DNA of 64,000 nucleotides from Mesorhizobium mediterraneum (GTDB lineage: Bacteria; Pseudomonadota; Alphaproteobacteria; Rhizobiales; Rhizobiaceae): NCBI RefSeq assembly GCF_002284565.1, contig NZ_NPKI01000015.1:835490-899489 (forward strand). The letters are read 5' to 3'. This document shows, one piece after another, positions 1 through 8,216 of the stretch (position 1 is its first letter; every line of letters begins with the position of its first letter). A program made the position numbers and the translations under genes. The notes under the pieces were generated by a model. The model saw only the letters and a list, made by a program, of their open reading frames with translations, was not told where the DNA came from and did no database searches.

Positions 1-84
1 GCCGCCGGTGTAGATGCCGTAGATGCGGCCGAGGTTGGAGGTGAAATCGCCTCCGCCTGCCGTAGTCGCTGTCGTGTTAGCCAT
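1..84 (-). CDS. Sodium:solute symporter, large subunit (5' part only)
   Basis: Only the first 28 codons lie in the window; the rest runs off the left edge. The readable peptide begins MANTTATTAGGGDF and continues into a segment with the pattern LGRIYGIYTGG, which fits the start of the large symporter subunit paired with DUF4212 proteins (the VC_2705-type SSS family). The main support is position: it starts 14 bases after the stop of a clear DUF4212 gene on the same strand, the usual arrangement for these two-component sodium:organic-acid symporters. The substrate (acetate, lactate or another small acid) cannot be read from so little sequence. The ATG is the first in frame. Confidence 0.7.
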   Translation of the reverse strand, partial: MANTTATTAGGGDFTSNLGRIYGIYTGG

Positions 85-98
85 TGAAGTCCCCCCAA

Positions 99-353
99 TC
101 ATTCTTCATTGACATGATGCTCTTCGTCGATCGCGTTCTGGCGCCGTGCGAACCAGAACAGCATGACGACGAAGGCGATGAGCGAGCCCTGAGCGGCCAT
201 GTAGAAACCGAGCGGAAAGCCAAAAATGACGATGGTGTTGAGTTGCTCCACGAACATGTGGATGACGTAACCGAAGAACACCCACAGTCCCAGCATGACG
301 AACATGAGACTCTTGGTCTTGTTCCAATAACTTACGCGGTCTGGCGTCGCCAT
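99..353 (-). CDS. DUF4212 small subunit of a sodium:solute symporter
   Basis: An 84-residue membrane protein with two hydrophobic segments, at about residues 14-36 and 44-68, and a charged tail ending in EEHHVNEE. The N-terminal pattern YWNKTKSLM followed by a first helix containing WVFFGYVIHMF is characteristic of DUF4212 (TIGR03647), the small partner of SSS-family symporters. It should sit in the inner membrane with the large subunit encoded just downstream on the same strand. The neighbouring exonuclease-CBS-DUF294 gene fits a conserved association of these symporters with CBS/DUF294 proteins. Family assignment is firm; the substrate is unknown. Confidence 0.88.
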   Translation of the reverse strand: MATPDRVSYWNKTKSLMFVMLGLWVFFGYVIHMFVEQLNTIVIFGFPLGFYMAAQGSLIAFVVMLFWFARRQNAIDEEHHVNEE

Positions 354-655
354 AGCGTTGAACCTCCCTTGGTTGGCAGCTTGCGAACCGTCTCGAGCGC
401 AAGGCGCCGTTTAAAGCTTGCCTCTTCCGCTAGCGCGGAAGTCCTCCGGCATATGTTGCGGCCAGGTATAGAAACAGCCGACCGTAACTTTATAGGAGTA
501 ACACTTCTTGCCGCTGCTGTTCATACGACTTTAGAATCGGTGGGAGGACTGGAGAATCGGTGAGAGGAACTTGGTGCGTAAGAGGGCTGGCGGTGCGGCG
601 TGGCGGAGGCTAAACGGTTAACATCGGTTGGAAACAAAACCGAAGGGAGAGCGCC
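354..655. other. Divergent intergenic region
   Basis: The 302 bases between the minus-strand symporter pair and a plus-strand unknown gene should hold both promoters. The only structure seen is a perfect 7-bp inverted repeat, CTTCCGC-TAGC-GCGGAAG, at 424-441. It has no following T-run and so is not an obvious terminator. No credible coding frame was found. Confidence 0.5.
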
Positions 656-1288
656 ATGGGCCTGCTGAACGATTTGTTGCCCGAGTTCCTGCGCAAGCCG
701 CAGCCGATCGGCAGCGTCGGCGAACTGGCTGACTTCATGGATTCGCGCGCCGCCTTCCTGGCGCAGAAAAGCATCGTCGAGTTCTGCCGCGTCAGGGCAG
801 GGGTCTACTGGCAGAAGCTGTTCAGCGAGAAGGAGTTCCAGGCGGCGCTCAACCATTCACGCTGGCGCGCCTACCCTGCGTGCTATGCCATCGTGGCGGA
901 AATGGTGGAGGGCGCGCTGCGCGAAACTGCCGGCTTGCGCCAGCGGGGTCTGCCGGCGGCGCTGGAAAAAGTGGCCCTGGCAAGCTTCTCCAAATATGCC
1001 GTTCCGGAGGGCTCGCCCCCCACTTTCTGGGAGGACGCCGCCGAGCTCACACGTCAGCGCCTCGCCGCCACGCAGATCGGCCCGCCGCGGCCGGTGCGCG
1101 AAATCCCCGAGCCGCTGGCGCGCACGGTTTTCGAGATGGTCCCGATCCACCCCAATCTCCTGACCAACGACTACGACTACATTTTCAACTTCCTGAGAAT
1201 GAATCTGCTGCGCGCGAATGAGGATTTCCTTGAGCAGGCTGACCGCAGCGCCCTCGTCGATGAACTGCTTGGCGCCGCGCGCATCTGA
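656..1288 (+). CDS. Conserved protein of unknown function (210 aa)
   Basis: A soluble 210-residue protein with even codon use and a purine-rich ribosome binding site (GAAGGGAGA) just upstream of the ATG. No signal peptide, membrane segment or catalytic motif is visible. It begins MGLLNDLLPEFLRKP and is rich in Ala, Leu and Glu with likely helical stretches. The pattern PNLLTNDYDYIFNF near residue 170 looks like a conserved block but I do not recognise the family. It stands between the symporter pair and the exonuclease-CBS-DUF294 gene, convergent with the latter. That it takes part in the same carboxylate transport module is only a guess from position. Confidence 0.75.
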   Translation: MGLLNDLLPEFLRKPQPIGSVGELADFMDSRAAFLAQKSIVEFCRVRAGVYWQKLFSEKEFQAALNHSRWRAYPACYAIVAEMVEGALRETAGLRQRGLPAALEKVALASFSKYAVPEGSPPTFWEDAAELTRQRLAATQIGPPRPVREIPEPLARTVFEMVPIHPNLLTNDYDYIFNFLRMNLLRANEDFLEQADRSALVDELLGAARI

Positions 1289-1352
1289 GCTTTGTTCCTG
1301 CGCCGATATCCAAGGCTTCGCCTTCGGCCTTGCACCGTCCAAGCGCCGGCGG

Positions 1353-3482
1353 TTATGCGAACATCAGGTCCCGCATCAGGTCGGGTGCCGACTGAAGGCG
1401 CTTGATGAGGCTCTTGAGCTCTATTTGCTGCTCGCGCGTCAGGGCATTGATCTCGATGCGGTTGGATACCGGTATACCGGCGTAGATGTCATGCGTCTGC
1501 TGGCCGAGCAGCAAGCCGATCAGCATGGCGTGGCCAGCCAGCATCGCCTTCATGTCGCGCTCGCCGCCAATGTCCAGCGCGATCAGTTTCTCGAGCCGGG
1601 CACGTGTGCTCCGCTCACGGATGCCGTGGCGAATTGCAAGCGTGCGTGCGGTCGCGACGATCGGAAAAAGGCCATGCGTCTTGATGTCCAGCCGGCCATT
1701 TTCAAGCTGAAAGCCGCCAAAAACAGTGAAGGGATTGCCGGTTGTCATCTGCTCGCCGAGAAGCTTCGCGAACACCGGTTCGGCGTGGCCACGCTCATAC
1801 GCATATTCGATGAACTGCGCGGCCAGCGTCGTGTCGCCGTGAACCGGCCGCAGGTCATAGACGATGTCGACGTTGAGCAGGTCCTCCGGCCGTAGGCGGC
1901 GAACCCAATCTTCGACGCGCCCCTTCCAGGTGTCGAGACTTCCGCGGAATGGGGCATTCGCGGCCATTACCCCGCCTTTGCAATACGGCACACCGGAAAT
2001 GTCGAGCATGTCGGCGAGCTTGGCACCGAGAATTTTGAACCAGCGGTCTTCGGGCCCGTCCGGCTCGCCTTCTGCGAAGACGATTGCGTTGTCCTGGTCC
2101 GGGGCCATCAGGCTTTCGCCACGGCCGCCTGAGCCGAGCACGAGCGTGGCATAGGCGCAGGGCGGCGGGCCGTGGCCTTCGATTTGAATCTGCTGTTCCG
2201 CAAGCACGGCGGCGCGGCGGGTAAGCGAGCAAAGTTCGTCGCTGATGATTTCCGCCACCACGCGTGGGTCGATCGCTTCGCCGATGAGCGAACGCACCAC
2301 GCCCGGCAGCATCGACCAGGTGGCCGCCAGTTCGGCGGCGTCCTTGGCATGCTCGATCGTGTCGTCGAGATCGATGGCAGCGGCGGCGCGGAGCCTCAGC
2401 AGGTCACGCGACGAAAGCACGCCGACCAGCATGCCGCCGTCATCGCGGACGGCGAGGTGGCGGACTTTCAGCCGATCCATGCGGCCGATCGCCCGATAAG
2501 CGAAGGCGGCGGCGCGGATGCTTATCAGCGGTCGCGTTGCGATGCTTGCGACCGGCATGTCAAAGGCGCGCTCGGCGTCGGACGATATGCGGCGCAGCAG
2601 GTCACGCTCGGTAACGATGCCATAGTCCTCAATCGGCTGATCCGGCGCTCCTCGGTCGGACACGAGGACCGAACTGATCTTGCGCTTCACCATGAGGTCG
2701 ATGACCTGCCTTGTCGGCTTAGTCGACTTCACCACGACCGGCGGGCCGCTCATCAGGCTGCCGACGCGATGGCGATAGGCATAGGGATCAACCGGCTGAA
2801 ACGCGGGAGCCTGGGGTCGCGACACCGGCTCGGCCCAGCCGGCGCGATGGCCGGCTTCGAGAGCGTCCGAAAGGGCAAGGCAGGCGACCTCTGCCTCTCC
2901 GAGTGTTCGGATGTTGCGCTTGCGCAACTCCGGAATCAGCGCGGCAAAGATGTCTCCCGCCGCGATCGCATCGCCCAGAGCCGAATGGCGGCCAACTATC
3001 TCCAGGCGAAGCCAGGCGGCGATCGTTTCCAGCGAATGGTCTGCCAGATTGGGATTTGCTATGGTTGCAAGAAGCCGGACGCACAGCGCCCGAGGCTTTT
3101 TCCAGGGCAAACGGGCGCGTCGGCATTCGCGCTCCCATACCGCCAGATCGAAGCCGATCGAGTGGCCGACGAGGATGCGGTCGCCGACGAACTCCTGGAA
3201 TTGCGCCCATGCGTCCAGGAAGGTCCCGGCCCCGTCAACATCGGCATCCGTGATGCCGTGGACGAGCGAGACCTCGGACGGAATCGCTTCGCCGGGATCG
3301 ATGAGGAGATCGAGCTGACGTTCCCGGACGACCTTGCCATGCGCGATGCCGACCGCGCCGATCTGGATCACGCGTGCCTTTGTGGCGTCGGGCCCGGTTG
3401 TTTCGGTGTCGACGGCCGCAGCCGCAATTGCTATCAGCGGTGTCGCGCCGGTCGCCGGCTTCAATTTCGTCCCTTTCGGCAT
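1353..3482 (-). CDS. Fused DEDDh exonuclease, CBS pair and DUF294 nucleotidyltransferase-like protein
   Basis: A 709-residue multidomain protein. Residues 20-190 are a DnaQ-type 3'-5' exonuclease with all five DEDDh residues: D25 and E27 in VDTETTG, D112 in VGHSIGFD, H166 and D171 in HSALGD. Residues 243-365 are a CBS-domain pair, expected to bind adenine nucleotides. From about 385 follow the DUF294 nucleotidyltransferase-like domain, with GSGGRGE at 450 and D462/D464 in PDQDN, and the DUF294 C-terminal domain. CBS/DUF294 and exonuclease genes often sit beside DUF4212 symporters; here they are one polypeptide. The frame stays open 61 codons further upstream, but the domain begins after MPKGTK and AGAGGA lies 12 bases before this ATG. 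A second ATG lies four codons upstream. Confidence 0.85.
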   Translation of the reverse strand: MPKGTKLKPATGATPLIAIAAAAVDTETTGPDATKARVIQIGAVGIAHGKVVRERQLDLLIDPGEAIPSEVSLVHGITDADVDGAGTFLDAWAQFQEFVGDRILVGHSIGFDLAVWERECRRARLPWKKPRALCVRLLATIANPNLADHSLETIAAWLRLEIVGRHSALGDAIAAGDIFAALIPELRKRNIRTLGEAEVACLALSDALEAGHRAGWAEPVSRPQAPAFQPVDPYAYRHRVGSLMSGPPVVVKSTKPTRQVIDLMVKRKISSVLVSDRGAPDQPIEDYGIVTERDLLRRISSDAERAFDMPVASIATRPLISIRAAAFAYRAIGRMDRLKVRHLAVRDDGGMLVGVLSSRDLLRLRAAAAIDLDDTIEHAKDAAELAATWSMLPGVVRSLIGEAIDPRVVAEIISDELCSLTRRAAVLAEQQIQIEGHGPPPCAYATLVLGSGGRGESLMAPDQDNAIVFAEGEPDGPEDRWFKILGAKLADMLDISGVPYCKGGVMAANAPFRGSLDTWKGRVEDWVRRLRPEDLLNVDIVYDLRPVHGDTTLAAQFIEYAYERGHAEPVFAKLLGEQMTTGNPFTVFGGFQLENGRLDIKTHGLFPIVATARTLAIRHGIRERSTRARLEKLIALDIGGERDMKAMLAGHAMLIGLLLGQQTHDIYAGIPVSNRIEINALTREQQIELKSLIKRLQSAPDLMRDLMFA

Positions 3483-3935
3483 AGCCGATAGCATTCCTCT
3501 GCCGGATGTCCCGGCTTGCCGAGACAGCGCTCTGTCGATGCCGGAAAGGTCGATCTTGCTTGCCCTGCAGCATAGCCGATCCCGGAGAGAAGCGCTGGCC
3601 GCGAAAAGACGTTGAACGCCGCGCAAGTGGAGGGCGGCCGCGATGTCGGCTGTAATGCGCCACAAGCGGTCATTTAGGTCCTCGCCTATCTTCGACTAGC
3701 TCGGGCCGGAAGTGGGACCGATCGCTTCCAGCGGTAATCATAGCAGACATTCAGTCGTGCAGGAGCGAAGTTATTGGCTGATCGTTGGGGGCCTTTGCCT
3801 TCGCTCAGTAGGAACGTCGCTAAGGGGCGAGACGTGACCCTGGTGGCGGCGCAAGGCGGTGGCTGGCGATCTGCCGGCCTCTGACACTAATCCCGGCCCT
3901 GACGGTCAAGAGCTTCTCGACTATGCCAAAGGCGG
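3483..3935. other. Non-coding gap
   Basis: The 453 bases separate two minus-strand genes. The first 183 bases are an open but unlikely N-terminal extension of the exonuclease-CBS-DUF294 gene. The rest holds only short frames without family signals. The promoter of the exonuclease gene is expected here. No repeat or terminator was recognised. Confidence 0.4.
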
Positions 3936-5192
3936 TCACGAATGCCTTGCGATATGTTCGACAAGGCGAGGTGCTTCCTCGGCGATCGCCAAGATGATGC
4001 CTGACTTGCGTGTGGAGGCGAAGTCCAGCCCTGCGAAGTAAAGGCCCGGCAGGGCGGCCACGCCATCCGCGTGAACAGGCTGTCCCGCGCTGTCGAGCGC
4101 ACCGGGAAGCCTCATCCAACTGAAATCGCCCCTAAAACCCGTGCACCACACCACGCTCGTTACGCCGGAGCGGGAGAGATCGAGCGAACCGATCGTCGGG
4201 TTCGGCTGACGCATCGCGACCGTCTCCGCCGGGTCGGGCTCCGCAACGGGTGCATCGATCCCGGCGCGGCTGATATAGTCGTCGACATGGCGTTTGACAT
4301 TTTCGGAGGCTTCATCCGCAAAGCGGGCATTCGCTTCGAGATCGTCGGCGAACGAGAGGCTGCCGCCATCCTCGATGCCGGTGAGGCGCCCAAGAAGCAC
4401 GACACCCTGGGCGCTCAGCGCCTGAAGGCTTATCGTATGCATCGACCCGAGCACACCACGCGGCGGGATGCGTCCCGCAAATCGAATGACTTCCTCCCGG
4501 CGCACGTCGAGAAACCCGCTTTCGAGCAGCCAGACCATGATGTCGCGACCCCGGTAGCGCCGTGGGAGCCGTCCGACACGACTGGTCGCAAGGAAGACCG
4601 TTCGACCCACGTCCGCCAATTCCTCCGCGATCTGAACACCAGATTGGCCGCCTCCGACCACCAGCACCGCTCCATCGGGCAGATCGGCAGCGCTGCGGTA
4701 GCCGGAGGCGTCGATCTGGTGGAGAGCTGGCGACAACGCGGTGGCCCAGACTGGGCGCACCGGACAATTCAGGCTGCCGCTTGCGACGATCACATTGCGC
4801 GCCCAAAGCGTGCCGTGTGAGGTGGTCAGCCGATAGGCGCCATTCTCGTGCGTGAGTTCGCTTACCGCAGTATCCGGTTCGATCGGCAGCGCGTTGCGCC
4901 CGGCGAAATCCTCAAGGAGAGTAACGAACTGATCGCGCGTCAGAGCACCATCCGGATCCGGACCGTCATAGCAATCACCCGGCATGACGGTCTGGACGTT
5001 GGGAGTATTCATCCGAAATGAATCCCATCGCTGTGTGCGCCAGGTCTCTCCTATGCGGCCCCGCTCCAATACGGCGTGGCGCAGGCCCCGTCGCGCCAGC
5101 CAATAGCTGACACCCAGGCCGGCCCAGCCGGCCCCGATGACGACAGCATCGAGAACATCGCCGCCGTCAGTCATTTGCTGCGGTGATCTCAT
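3936..5192 (-). CDS. Flavin-containing monooxygenase-like oxidoreductase
   Basis: A 418-residue two-dinucleotide-binding flavoprotein. The N-terminal Rossmann motif reads VVIGAGWAGLGVSYWL (FAD), followed by the FMO/YUCCA-like block GETWRTQRWDSFRMNTPN. The second glycine-rich motif, VLVVGGGQSGVQIAEEL at about residue 160, should bind NAD(P)H. The C-terminus has GLYFAGLDFASTRKSGI, the second FAD-contacting stretch. The protein should oxygenate or oxidise a small organic substrate; neither neighbours nor sequence name it. The start at 5192 is chosen because GGGGGG lies 5 bases before its ATG; another ATG lies six codons downstream and an extension of 23 codons is open upstream. It is apparently transcribed alone. 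Confidence 0.85.
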   Translation of the reverse strand: MRSPQQMTDGGDVLDAVVIGAGWAGLGVSYWLARRGLRHAVLERGRIGETWRTQRWDSFRMNTPNVQTVMPGDCYDGPDPDGALTRDQFVTLLEDFAGRNALPIEPDTAVSELTHENGAYRLTTSHGTLWARNVIVASGSLNCPVRPVWATALSPALHQIDASGYRSAADLPDGAVLVVGGGQSGVQIAEELADVGRTVFLATSRVGRLPRRYRGRDIMVWLLESGFLDVRREEVIRFAGRIPPRGVLGSMHTISLQALSAQGVVLLGRLTGIEDGGSLSFADDLEANARFADEASENVKRHVDDYISRAGIDAPVAEPDPAETVAMRQPNPTIGSLDLSRSGVTSVVWCTGFRGDFSWMRLPGALDSAGQPVHADGVAALPGLYFAGLDFASTRKSGIILAIAEEAPRLVEHIARHS

Positions 5193-5464
5193 AATCGCCC
5201 CCCGGCAATCTCGCCAGCCCCGCGCAGCATTAAGCCCTGTCCATGGCAATGAGTCCAGCACCGCCGATTTCCGCCGCCGGCCGCGTCGATGGCCAAATTT
5301 TAGGCTGTGGCGCTCGCAAAGTGCGCCGGTCGGTCCGGAGCTGCGCCCGCACGTCCATCCGAATCCCGGAGGTTCACCCGTCCAGGCGGCATATTCGCCT
5401 TAAAGTGATTTGATACGGTCGAAGCGCTCGCACATTGTCGGCCAGTTTGTTGCCGAGGCAGCCG

Positions 5465-5710
5465 ATGGACGAGATCAGGCGGGTTGCTGTGGGATGCATC
5501 GGGCGCGCCGTTATGTTCGGATCGCTTGCCATCGGCTGTGTCATGATCGGCTTCTCCTTCAACCCGGTATCCGCCTTCCGCGCCGGCGCGTTCCTCACGC
5601 TGACCATGGTTCTGGCGTTGATGTGGAAAGCCACGACCGCAGGCAGCTTCCTGGTGTCGCTCGTGCTGATGCTGTTCGGTCTGGAAGCTTACAGGCCGCC
5701 CAGCAGATAG
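5465..5710 (+). CDS. Small membrane protein (81 aa)
   Basis: The peptide starts MDEIRRVAVGCIGRAV and has two or three hydrophobic stretches at about residues 14-32, 37-53 and 56-72, so it should be an inner-membrane protein. The start is the ATG before GACGAGATC; an open extension of ten codons upstream has no better ribosome binding site. I recognise no named family. The AT-rich downstream region and the tiny membrane-protein gene that follows suggest two independent small genes rather than an operon. Confidence 0.6.
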   Translation: MDEIRRVAVGCIGRAVMFGSLAIGCVMIGFSFNPVSAFRAGAFLTLTMVLALMWKATTAGSFLVSLVLMLFGLEAYRPPSR

Positions 5711-5917
5711 GAGGCCGCTCCGCCCATCCCCGTCCCTCCGCCTGCAGGAGCCCGGGGTTTTTATCACTTGGCCGATCAGGCTCGGAAGCATAGCTCTAAG
5801 CAGAAAACAAACCAAATTATCATCATAATTGAGAAAAACATTCTAATAATCGCTGGAAAATAGCACTCGACAAAGTCTACTGATTTTATAGATTAACCGC
5901 CGAAGACGGAGGTCGAT

Positions 5918-6073
5918 ATGTCCTATTTCCAGAACGCCCGGACTGCCCGCAAAGGCCAAAGGCTTGGTTCTGACCAGACTTGGCGGCCGGCCTATGCAGG
6001 CGCCTTTGCCTATCTCGTTTTTGCCCTTGCGTTTGTGTTCACCGGAGCGGTTGTTCTGGGCCTTATCCCTTGA
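5918..6073 (+). CDS. Very small membrane protein (51 aa)
   Basis: A 52-codon frame preceded by an ideal ribosome binding site, GGAGG six bases before the ATG. The product begins MSYFQNARTARKGQRLGSD, a hydrophilic basic head, and ends in one strongly hydrophobic helix (about residues 28-49, including AYLVFALAFVFTGAVVLG) before a Pro. The topology is a single-pass membrane peptide with a cytoplasmic head. Upstream DNA is much richer in A and T than the window average, as expected for a promoter. Two back-to-back hairpins follow the stop codon. No family is recognised; support is the ribosome binding site, the amphipathic layout and the downstream structure. Confidence 0.6.
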   Translation: MSYFQNARTARKGQRLGSDQTWRPAYAGAFAYLVFALAFVFTGAVVLGLIP

Positions 6074-6082
6074 CCATGAAGT

Positions 6083-6112
6083 CCCGAGCCGTCGGGCCCT
6101 GAATGATCAGGG
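6083..6112 (+). terminator. Tandem hairpins after the 51-aa gene
   Basis: Two adjoining perfect hairpins: CCCGA-GCCG-TCGGG (6083-6096, with the inner pairs extending into the loop) and CCCTGA-ATGA-TCAGGG (6097-6112). There is no T-run, so this may be an RNA-stabilising or Rho-type end rather than a classical intrinsic terminator. Confidence 0.35.
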
Positions 6113-6210
6113 GGTAGCGACCTGCCGCTTTCAGAATACCGGAGTTGAATGAACCGAATTCAGGTGCGCTTTTGCGCGCCCGTGATCCCAACGTGATGGA
6201 GGAGATGGCA

Positions 6211-7158
6211 ATGCCGATCGAGTTCACGCATGTTCCCGGTAAAACTCACCCCGCCGACTCAACCGTGCCGTTTTTCTACGATTTCGCGGAAACCGCGACA
6301 AAGCTGTCGCTGGTCGAGGACATCGGTTTCCAAAAGATCGTCGTCGACGATCCGGCTGGGCTGCTGACCAATATGGATATTGCCGCCCAGGCGCTGAGCC
6401 GCACCTCATCTCTGGAGGTCGTTCTCGCACATTGGGCGGGTGTGATCGAGCCGACGGTGGCGGCGCGGCAATTGGCAGCCCTCGACGCAGAAAGTGGCGG
6501 TCGGCTGTCGCTCAGGATGCTCAGCGAGCCGCTGAGCGACGACGATGCCGAGGCACGTCCGGTCGGCCATACGGTCGTCTGGCAGCGGATCGACGAATAT
6601 CTGGTGCTGCTGAAGCGGTTATGGTCGAACGACAGGCCGTTCGATCATGAAGGCGCCTTCTACAGCGTCAGGTCCGGGTATGTGCCGCGCAAGGGACCGC
6701 ATGGCGCCGACATGACCATCCGCATGGGCGGACAGTCCGGAACGGCCCTCAGGGTCGCCGGGCGGCATGCCGATGTCTTCGAGCTGACGCCAGGTTCGCT
6801 CGACGAGATCCGGCAGCTGATGGAGCGGGTGCGCAGTGCCGCCGCCGAACACGGCCGGGCCGGCAAGCTGCGTTTCGCGCTTCCCGTCAGGATCCGTTCG
6901 GAGGACAACGCCGCCTGTCAGAAGGCGGTCGAAATTGCCGGGCCTCCGGCGCAGGTCGCGCTGGCGCTGCTTCCTTACGCGGCCTTGGGAATCCAGGAAT
7001 TCATGATCGTTGGCGTCGACAGGCCACGCGAAATCGCGACGGCTGGCCGCGAGGTGATCGCGCTGTTGCGCAACTCGGTGGCGCGTCGCGAGGCCGATGC
7101 CCCGCAGCCCGAGGCGTTTGCGTCCCGCGTGGTCCGGGAAACACGTGCCGCAGGCTGA
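6211..7158 (+). CDS. Luciferase-like (SsuD-type) flavin monooxygenase
   Basis: A 315-residue TIM-barrel protein of the bacterial luciferase-like family. Blocks typical of alkanesulfonate-monooxygenase relatives are present: the early sheet ending in the MDIAAQALSRTSSLEVV region, GGRLSLRMLSEP near 105, the block R.DEYLVLLKRLWS with the following FYSVRSGY, and MGGQSGTALRVAGRHADVF, which normally contacts FMN phosphate. It should use FMNH2 and O2 on an unknown substrate, possibly an organosulfur or other carbon-heteroatom compound. GGAGGA lies 6 bases before the chosen ATG; earlier ATGs overlap it. The gene converges with the guanidino/ureido operon, whose last stop is 8 bases away. Confidence 0.85.
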   Translation: MPIEFTHVPGKTHPADSTVPFFYDFAETATKLSLVEDIGFQKIVVDDPAGLLTNMDIAAQALSRTSSLEVVLAHWAGVIEPTVAARQLAALDAESGGRLSLRMLSEPLSDDDAEARPVGHTVVWQRIDEYLVLLKRLWSNDRPFDHEGAFYSVRSGYVPRKGPHGADMTIRMGGQSGTALRVAGRHADVFELTPGSLDEIRQLMERVRSAAAEHGRAGKLRFALPVRIRSEDNAACQKAVEIAGPPAQVALALLPYAALGIQEFMIVGVDRPREIATAGREVIALLRNSVARREADAPQPEAFASRVVRETRAAG

Positions 7159-7165
7159 ACGCTGG

Positions 7166-7504
7166 TTATTTCAGGACGCGTTCGACAATGTCGCCGAAGG
7201 TCGGTGGGTCGAACGCCGGCAGAATGAGAGGCTCGACGAAGCCGTCGCGCCGGGCCGTCAGCACATACTGCATCATGGCCTCGTTATCAGGCATTTCAAA
7301 AACCTGAACGAAGTCATAGGCGCCGAGCGTGGCATAGAAGGCGACGGATTTGCCGCCAAGGGCTGCAACCCGCTCCTCGCTGATTTTCCGGCGATTGGGG
7401 CTGCCGGCAAGCTCAGCCAGCCCCTTGTCGGTCAACCGCATCAGCGAGACGTAAAGCCGGCCGGTCTTGGCTGCGGCGGGTGTGTCGGCAGTATCTTCGG
7501 GCAT
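7166..7504 (-). CDS. GYD domain protein
   Basis: A 112-residue protein matching the small GYD-domain family (ferredoxin-like alpha-beta barrel). Typical blocks are YVSLMRLTDKGL near residue 18 and the motif TLGAYDFVQVFEMPD near 60, the position where the name-giving Gly-Tyr-Asp normally lies (here GAYD). Function of the family is not established; members are thought to be small ligand-binding or dimerising proteins. It is the last gene of the minus-strand guanidino/ureido operon, one base after the stop of the amidohydrolase gene, so co-expression is likely. Confidence 0.82.
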   Translation of the reverse strand: MPEDTADTPAAAKTGRLYVSLMRLTDKGLAELAGSPNRRKISEERVAALGGKSVAFYATLGAYDFVQVFEMPDNEAMMQYVLTARRDGFVEPLILPAFDPPTFGDIVERVLK

Positions 7505-7505
7505 A

Positions 7506-8180
7506 TCAGTGCGCCTTGCCGGAGAGTAGCGACAGCGCCGCGATAACGGCGCTTGAATCGGTCAGCGCGCCGAAAATCCCATTTTCGACCGTCACCATGT
7601 GGAGTGCAGCCTCATGCGCATATCTGTCGCCGCTGGCGCAAGCATCCGTGATCGTCAGGCACTGGAAATTCCGGTCGCAGGCCTCGCGCAAGGTCGTGTG
7701 CACGCAGACATCGGTCGTGCATCCTGAAAACAGCAGATGCGTGATGCCCTGCGCGCGCAGCACGTGCTCGAAATCGGTGTAGGTGAAAGCGCCATTGCAG
7801 GTCTTGTCGACGATGATGTCCTCAGGCGCGACGTCGATCTCGGGAACGATCTGGAAGCCGGGGCTCGAACGCAGCAGGATGTCGGTACCCTCAAGGCCGG
7901 CCCGTTTGCGGCGCCATTTCTCATAAGGCGTCATGTCGGCCATGTCGGCCCGGTAGCCTTGCCTGGTGTGGATGATTTTCAGGCCTGCCGCGCGGGCGGC
8001 CGCGATCAGGCGGTTGACCGTCGGCAGGATGGCTCGCAGCGGGCTCGGATCGTATCCCTGCTTGGCGAAATAGCCAGATGTCGACAGGAAATCGCCCTGC
8101 AGGTCGATGACGACAAGAGCAGTATGTCCAGGCACCAGCCTGCCGTCATAGGGGAAATCGAAAGGTGTCGCCTTGATCAT
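7506..8180 (-). CDS. Isochorismatase-family cysteine amidohydrolase (biuret/ureidoacrylate hydrolase-like)
   Basis: A 224-residue cysteine hydrolase with the family triad visible: D26 in VVIDLQGDF, K126 in VDKTCNGAF and C159 in the C-terminal block SGCTTDVCVHTT. Members with this layout, such as biuret hydrolase, RutB and N-carbamoylsarcosine amidase, split an amide or ureido C-N bond and release ammonia. Its place between a polyamine-type ABC importer plus guanidino-group hydrolase and a GYD protein suggests that it hydrolyses the ureido product formed by the latter enzyme. This is inference; the substrate pocket cannot be read. The gene starts 36 bases after the ABC ATPase stop. Confidence 0.85.
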   Translation of the reverse strand: MIKATPFDFPYDGRLVPGHTALVVIDLQGDFLSTSGYFAKQGYDPSPLRAILPTVNRLIAAARAAGLKIIHTRQGYRADMADMTPYEKWRRKRAGLEGTDILLRSSPGFQIVPEIDVAPEDIIVDKTCNGAFTYTDFEHVLRAQGITHLLFSGCTTDVCVHTTLREACDRNFQCLTITDACASGDRYAHEAALHMVTVENGIFGALTDSSAVIAALSLLSGKAH

Positions 8181-8216
8181 TTTTCTCTCTTCTCCAGCGA
8201 GATATGTTTCGTCGGC

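Noticed and set aside
3483..3665. N-terminal extension of the exonuclease-CBS-DUF294 gene
   Set aside because: The extension is rich in Arg, Ser and Cys, lies outside any domain, and a better ribosome binding site precedes the downstream ATG.
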